Assembly (NCBI GenBank): GCA_027600665.1
Contig: JADGJL010001010.1
Span: 1 to 11,033 of the forward strand
Reading direction: 5' to 3'
DNA length: 11,033 bases
Source: Irineochytrium annulatum
Taxonomy: Eukaryota > Chytridiomycota > Chytridiomycetes > Chytridiales > Chytridiaceae
The position numbers and the translations under genes are program-made. The notes below the pieces were generated by a model. The model made no database searches and was not told the DNA's origin. It was given only the letters and a program-made list of their open reading frames with translations. This document shows positions 8,094 to 11,033 of this stretch, piece after piece. Each line of letters starts with the position of its first letter. Positions within the stretch are counted from its first letter, which is position 1.

Positions 8094-8723
8094 CTTGCAT
8101 AAAAAATGCGCATACTGAATATATTGCGTCCCGTATGTGACCAACGAGGGCGCGGAGTTCCGAAAGCGTCGAGGAAGCGCCCTCCATGCCCGAGTGACGG
8201 TGGGTGATGACAAGGGCGGTGTCGCGCACGGCGGCGAGCTCGTTGCGATGGCGGCGCCGATGCCGCGCACCACATACGGCAGGTATTGATATGCGACAAC
8301 CAGTGCGAGTGCCTGCTTTTTACACGTGTCTCTTGATTTGCAAGCCGAGGTGAAGCTTGGTGACATAGTTGGTCGCCAACATATTTGTAAGTCAGGCAGC
8401 GATCAGCAGAGGAAAACGCCGAAGTCGTTCCGAAAATGTCGTTGAAAGATTGACGACTCCCGACTGGCCATGATAACAGCATGGGAGGCGGGTTTAAATA
8501 CTTTCAAAATGTATTGAATTATCAGAGTAGACAACGGAAATCACGATGACGGAAGCCGCGGGTTTCCTGGTAGATTTTCTTACGTTTGGGATACATTGGG
8601 CTTTTTTGTTTCTTGCTACGTTGTATAAGAGTTGAAAAATTTTTTGTTGCGTAGATAATAAGCAATTTCCAACCCAGCTCTAACAGTTACGTTCACGTTT
8701 GCAAAAGTACTTGATGACATCAA
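8086..8723 (-). pseudogene. Inter-tRNA segment with possible decayed coding sequence
   Basis: Between the two tRNAs the minus strand from about 8480 to 8100 has coding-like stretches in different frames: an ATG near 8472 opening MASRESSIFQRHFRNDFGVF and then a stop; LATNYVTKLHLGLQIKRH and then a stop; QALALVVAYQYLPYVVRGIG; and RNELAAVRDTALVITHRHSG. No set of good splice sites joins them; the best intron candidate (87 nt) ends in an unusual GAG. A broken gene is as likely as an unmodelled spliced one, and chance cannot be excluded. From 8500 to 8715 the sequence is AT-rich with nothing recognisable. Confidence 0.2.
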
Positions 8724-8796
8724 TCCGCGTTAGTCTAGTGGTTATGATCCCGCTCTCTCACAGCGGTGGCCGGGGTTCGATTCCCCGACGCGGAAA
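8716..8796. repeat. Right arm of the 81-nt perfect inverted repeat
   Basis: Reverse complement of 8013-8093. Identity stops at 8715 on the left and 8797 on the right, so the duplicated unit is barely larger than the tRNA gene. Confidence 0.9.
8724..8795 (+). tRNA. tRNA-Glu (anticodon CTC), direct copy
   Basis: Same 72-nt sequence as the minus-strand gene. The acceptor stem is 8724-8730 with 8788-8794, the anticodon is 8757-8759 and the B box is 8774-8784. The discriminator base is A, where many Glu tRNAs have G. Both copies keep full pairing, so both are probably functional. Confidence 0.97.
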
Positions 8797-9169
8797 GAAC
8801 CTTTTGCAAGAAAAATTATTTTATTTTAATCACAACTTTGCATTTTGTTTTTTCGGAGTCAGCTTTCATTTTAATTCCAACCGGCGTTTTTACTTAACTC
8901 GCGGATTCCGCCCGCTCAACTGCGCCGTCGCTGTGGTGCTCGTTCAAGATGCTCTACCATATTTGCAGTGTCAAGATGCGTGCGGATCAAATGGCGCCTC
9001 AATGCCCTAAGCCTACATTGCCTTTCATCGCGGACGGGTATGCAACTGTGTGCAGAAAGGTCGCGCAAAGGGTTCATATCATGAATTATTATCGCAAGTG
9101 CAGTAAATCTCAACAGCACAGCCAAACAGCGATGGTGGAAGGAGGGAGGTGGAAATTTTGTGTTAGATC
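8796..9169 (+). promoter_or_regulatory. Upstream region of the BTB gene
   Basis: The first 90 nt are T-rich. An upstream ATG at 8949 opens a 104-codon frame that runs past the BTB ATG in another frame; if the transcript starts before 8949, this could act as a regulatory upstream ORF. I see no domain in its product. The 30 nt before ATG 9170 are purine-rich. Confidence 0.3.
8802..8805 (+). terminator. Pol III terminator of the plus-strand tRNA-Glu
   Basis: TTTT begins 7 nt after the discriminator base, the usual arrangement for a short pol III trailer. Confidence 0.7.
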
Positions 9170-10124
9170 ATGGCTCCGCGCAAGGCTGGCGGCAAGGCCG
9201 CCAACGCCGACCGGGCTCTCTCCGCCTTCGCTTCAGTCCTTGAGAGGTCCCTGGCAATCCTGAAGTTCCAAAGATCCCAGCCCTCCATCCTGACGGACGA
9301 ATCGGGCGAGTTCATCCTTCCCGACGAGAGCCTTTCCGGTCTGCTAAACAGCGCGGTATCATCCACCCACGTCCTCGTCGTCAACGATCGGAGCGCCTAT
9401 TTCGTGCACGCGCCGATCCTCGCAAGGCGGTCGGCGTTCTTTGCCAGCATGCTCGAGGGCGCGTTCCAGGAGGCGACGGAGCACGTCGTGCACATCACGT
9501 GCCCTTGCCCCGGCCCGGCGTTCGACGCGTCGCTCGCTTACCTTTATACCGTGGAGCTGGCATGCGCGGCCGATCAGACGATCGGGGTGCTGATGAACGC
9601 GCGATACCTCGCTGTCGACAAGCTGATCAAGAGATGCGTCGACAAAATGGGGACGGAGGACGTGCGGTCGAAGACGGGTGCGTGGAGCAAGTTGGACGGC
9701 GTCGGAGTGGACGTGGAACTGACCGGGAGGCTCTTGGACGCGGTGATTAAAGCCCAGCCAGAGGCGTTGCTGGCAGCCGTCGAGATATTCGTCAGGCTGG
9801 ATTCGTTTGTGGAGGAGGCTGCGTCTGCGGCTCTTGGGGCCGCTTTGAGGAAGCGCGAGGGGGGCCTTCAAAACGGCGATGACCAACGAGGAGCTAGAAA
9901 GGTTGTCGGGAGCGGATGTCGGGAAGAAAATGCTTACCTTGATGGGCATCCCGATGCTGGCGCGGCTGGCGACGAACGCTGGATTGGATTTCTATGACGT
10001 TGGGGCCCTTGTTATGAGCATGGAGGCTGCGCCCGGACAGGAGCCAGTGGGTGAGGAAAGCGTTCTGACTAAACATTCTAACATCGATAAGGACCAGGGA
10101 AGCGAAAGGTTGTTAAACCGCTAA
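9170..10124 (+). CDS. BTB/POZ domain protein, frame broken once at a G6 run
   Basis: The first frame runs from ATG 9170 to a stop at 9995-9997 (275 codons). It carries a BTB/POZ fold at about 66-165, with HAPILARRSAFFASMLEGAF typical of BTB helices and ADQTIGVLMNARYLAVDKL near its end. BTB domains form dimers and often link substrates to cullin-3 ubiquitin ligases; this protein's partner is unknown. Near 9859-9864 (six G) coding quality moves to the +1 frame, which continues AFKTAMTNEELERL and on to TGA-free helical sequence ending at the TAA at 10122-10124. Counting one G fewer, the protein would have 317 residues with an alpha-helical C-terminal part. The first-frame tail after the G run (Gly/Asp/Arg-rich) looks like nonsense. 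The cause may be a sequencing error or a true mutation. No intron is needed. The start has A at -3. Confidence 0.85.
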
Positions 10125-10238
10125 CATTTCCTAAAGGTAGCGCGAATTTATTTAGTGGATCACATTGAGGTTAATGCTGAGGTAACTTCACATTCAGGTC
10201 GTTGCTTAGGGACTGATTCTCGAGAGTGTACACCTGCA

Positions 10239-10567
10239 ATGTCTGAGTGTCAAGCTCGGTTGAGTATAAGGCGCTGTCGTGGAGCTAGTGCCTTTAGGAA
10301 AAGGTGAAGATGCTATGTTGTCAGCTGTGATATTATCGTGTCTGTTGCGCCATTAATTGCTGCTCCTGGCTAGCCGACTGGCTGCTACCCCCTCACTCCA
10401 GGAAAGAACCTATACGTTTGGGAAAGGTCGCAGGAAGGGTAAAGCGGGATCTCACCGAAATGACCTGCACGGATCTTGCTGTGGAATGGATAGAGGATAT
10501 AGCAGCTGCACAAATTCTCGTTCTTTTTCGCATGCAAATAGTAAATACATTGATTAGTCCTGTCTAG
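10239..10567 (+). CDS. Possible small two-exon gene, unknown function
   Basis: Model join(10239..10303,10402..10567), 76 aa, not recognised. Exon 1 is basic (MSECQARLSIRRCRG...). The donor is AG|GTGAAG and the acceptor CACTCCAG, with a 98-nt intron, and the phases match (AG+G). Exon 2 reads well as protein: a basic segment, then RDLTEMTCTDLAVEWIEDIA and a hydrophobic helix AAAQILVLFRMQIV before TAG at 10565. The second exon is the stronger part; exon 1 may differ or more exons may exist. It could be a mitochondrial or small membrane protein, but that is a guess. Confidence 0.3.
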
Positions 10568-10774
10568 CAAAACGCCTTTGCAAAGATGTCCTCGTCTAGG
10601 CTGTATTCTTAGCTAAGGTCGCTGCTTGAACAGCTTCAAGCCCAGCAACACCACGCTCAACTCCATCACCCGTCGCCCACGCCTTCGCCATCGCTGCGGC
10701 GCCATCATCCCCGGCCTTCCCACACCCGTGATCGCCGCTGCCCGCATCGCTCCTCCCGCCCTTGCCCTTTGTGA

Positions 10775-11033
10775 ATGCTCCAAGGCCCGCGCCTTGGCCC
10801 GGGCTCGCACCGACCACCCGTCCCCGTCGCGCACCCAAAGAAGACCCCACCCCGGAGGCCTCACCACCGCCTCCACCATCCGTCCTCGACGCTTCAGACG
10901 CTGTGGGACGGGACAGGGAACGGAAGCGCAGGCATGATCGAGCCGCGGGGTGGTGACGACGTCGCCGGGAACGAGACGCTGGACAGACGGGGACCGGAGG
11001 ACGATGAGGTTACGGTCACTGGGGTGGAACTTG
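10775..11033 (+). CDS. 5' part of a gene leaving the right edge, unknown
   Basis: The frame opens at ATG 10775, directly after an in-frame TGA, and stays open to the window end (86 codons). The first 45 residues are Pro/His/Arg-rich and weak as coding sequence. From a second in-frame ATG at 10934 the codons become strongly G-first and the product acidic (NETLDRRGPEDDEVTVTGVE), so 10934 may be the real start. The opposite strand is also open: minus frames 10850-10596 (ending AATLAKNTA) and 11033-10613. Purine bias switches strand near 10900, plus to the right and minus to the left, which would suit a divergent pair. With this GC-rich sequence I cannot settle the strand. Confidence 0.4.
   Translation, partial: MLQGPRLGPGSHRPPVPVAHPKKTPPRRPHHRLHHPSSTLQTLWDGTGNGSAGMIEPRGGDDVAGNETLDRRGPEDDEVTVTGVEL

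Noticed and set aside
7973..8482. 169-codon minus-strand ORF
   Set aside because: Its last third is the translation of the tRNA-Glu gene, and it has no domain.
8699..9010. 103-codon plus-strand ORF
   Set aside because: It starts at TTG and reads through the other tRNA-Glu gene.
9359..9949. 196-codon minus-strand ORF opposite the BTB gene
   Set aside because: Antisense shadow of the BTB domain with Arg/His-rich composition.

Overview
The window reads as nuclear DNA of a microbial eukaryote, most likely an early-diverging (chytrid-like) fungus. Five genes need short spliceosomal introns (54-155 nt, with donors such as GTATGT, GTAAGT and GTACGT and branch-like CTAAA/CTGAC motifs) to give sensible proteins. 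The tRNA genes have internal pol III A and B boxes. Gene content also fits: a nuclear poly(A)-binding protein, a fungal-type pirin, a BTB protein, and an LRR protein of the plant-like 24-residue class that chytrids also carry. The lineage is an inference, not a proof.

Layout, left to right. A spliced minus-strand gene for a predicted secreted Cys-containing protein (<1-839) runs off the left edge. It is divergent from a two-exon pirin gene (1213-2132, +). A gene-poor stretch with coding-like debris follows (2133-2914). Next comes a minus-strand intronless gene with PY motifs (2915-3637). It is divergent from a six-exon LRR gene (4005-5713, +), in which every intron is phase 2 and sits at the same place in the repeat. 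After a promoter region with a long purine tract comes a three-exon PABPN1/Pab2-type gene (6502-7276, +). The next part holds a G-rich tract, a 27-nt direct repeat, and two identical tRNA-Glu(CTC) genes in inverted orientation (8014-8085, - and 8724-8795, +). Then come a BTB/POZ gene interrupted by a one-base frameshift at a run of six G (9170-10124, +), a possible small two-exon gene (10239-10567, +) and the start of a gene that leaves the right edge (10775->11033, +).

The genes do not form a pathway. They look like an ordinary, compact eukaryotic neighbourhood with two divergent promoters. The points most worth a second look are the phase-symmetric LRR exons, the inverted tRNA pair with its 81-nt perfect arms, the BTB frameshift, the secreted Cys protein and the PY-motif protein. 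I see no evidence of a new defence, mobile or biosynthetic system.
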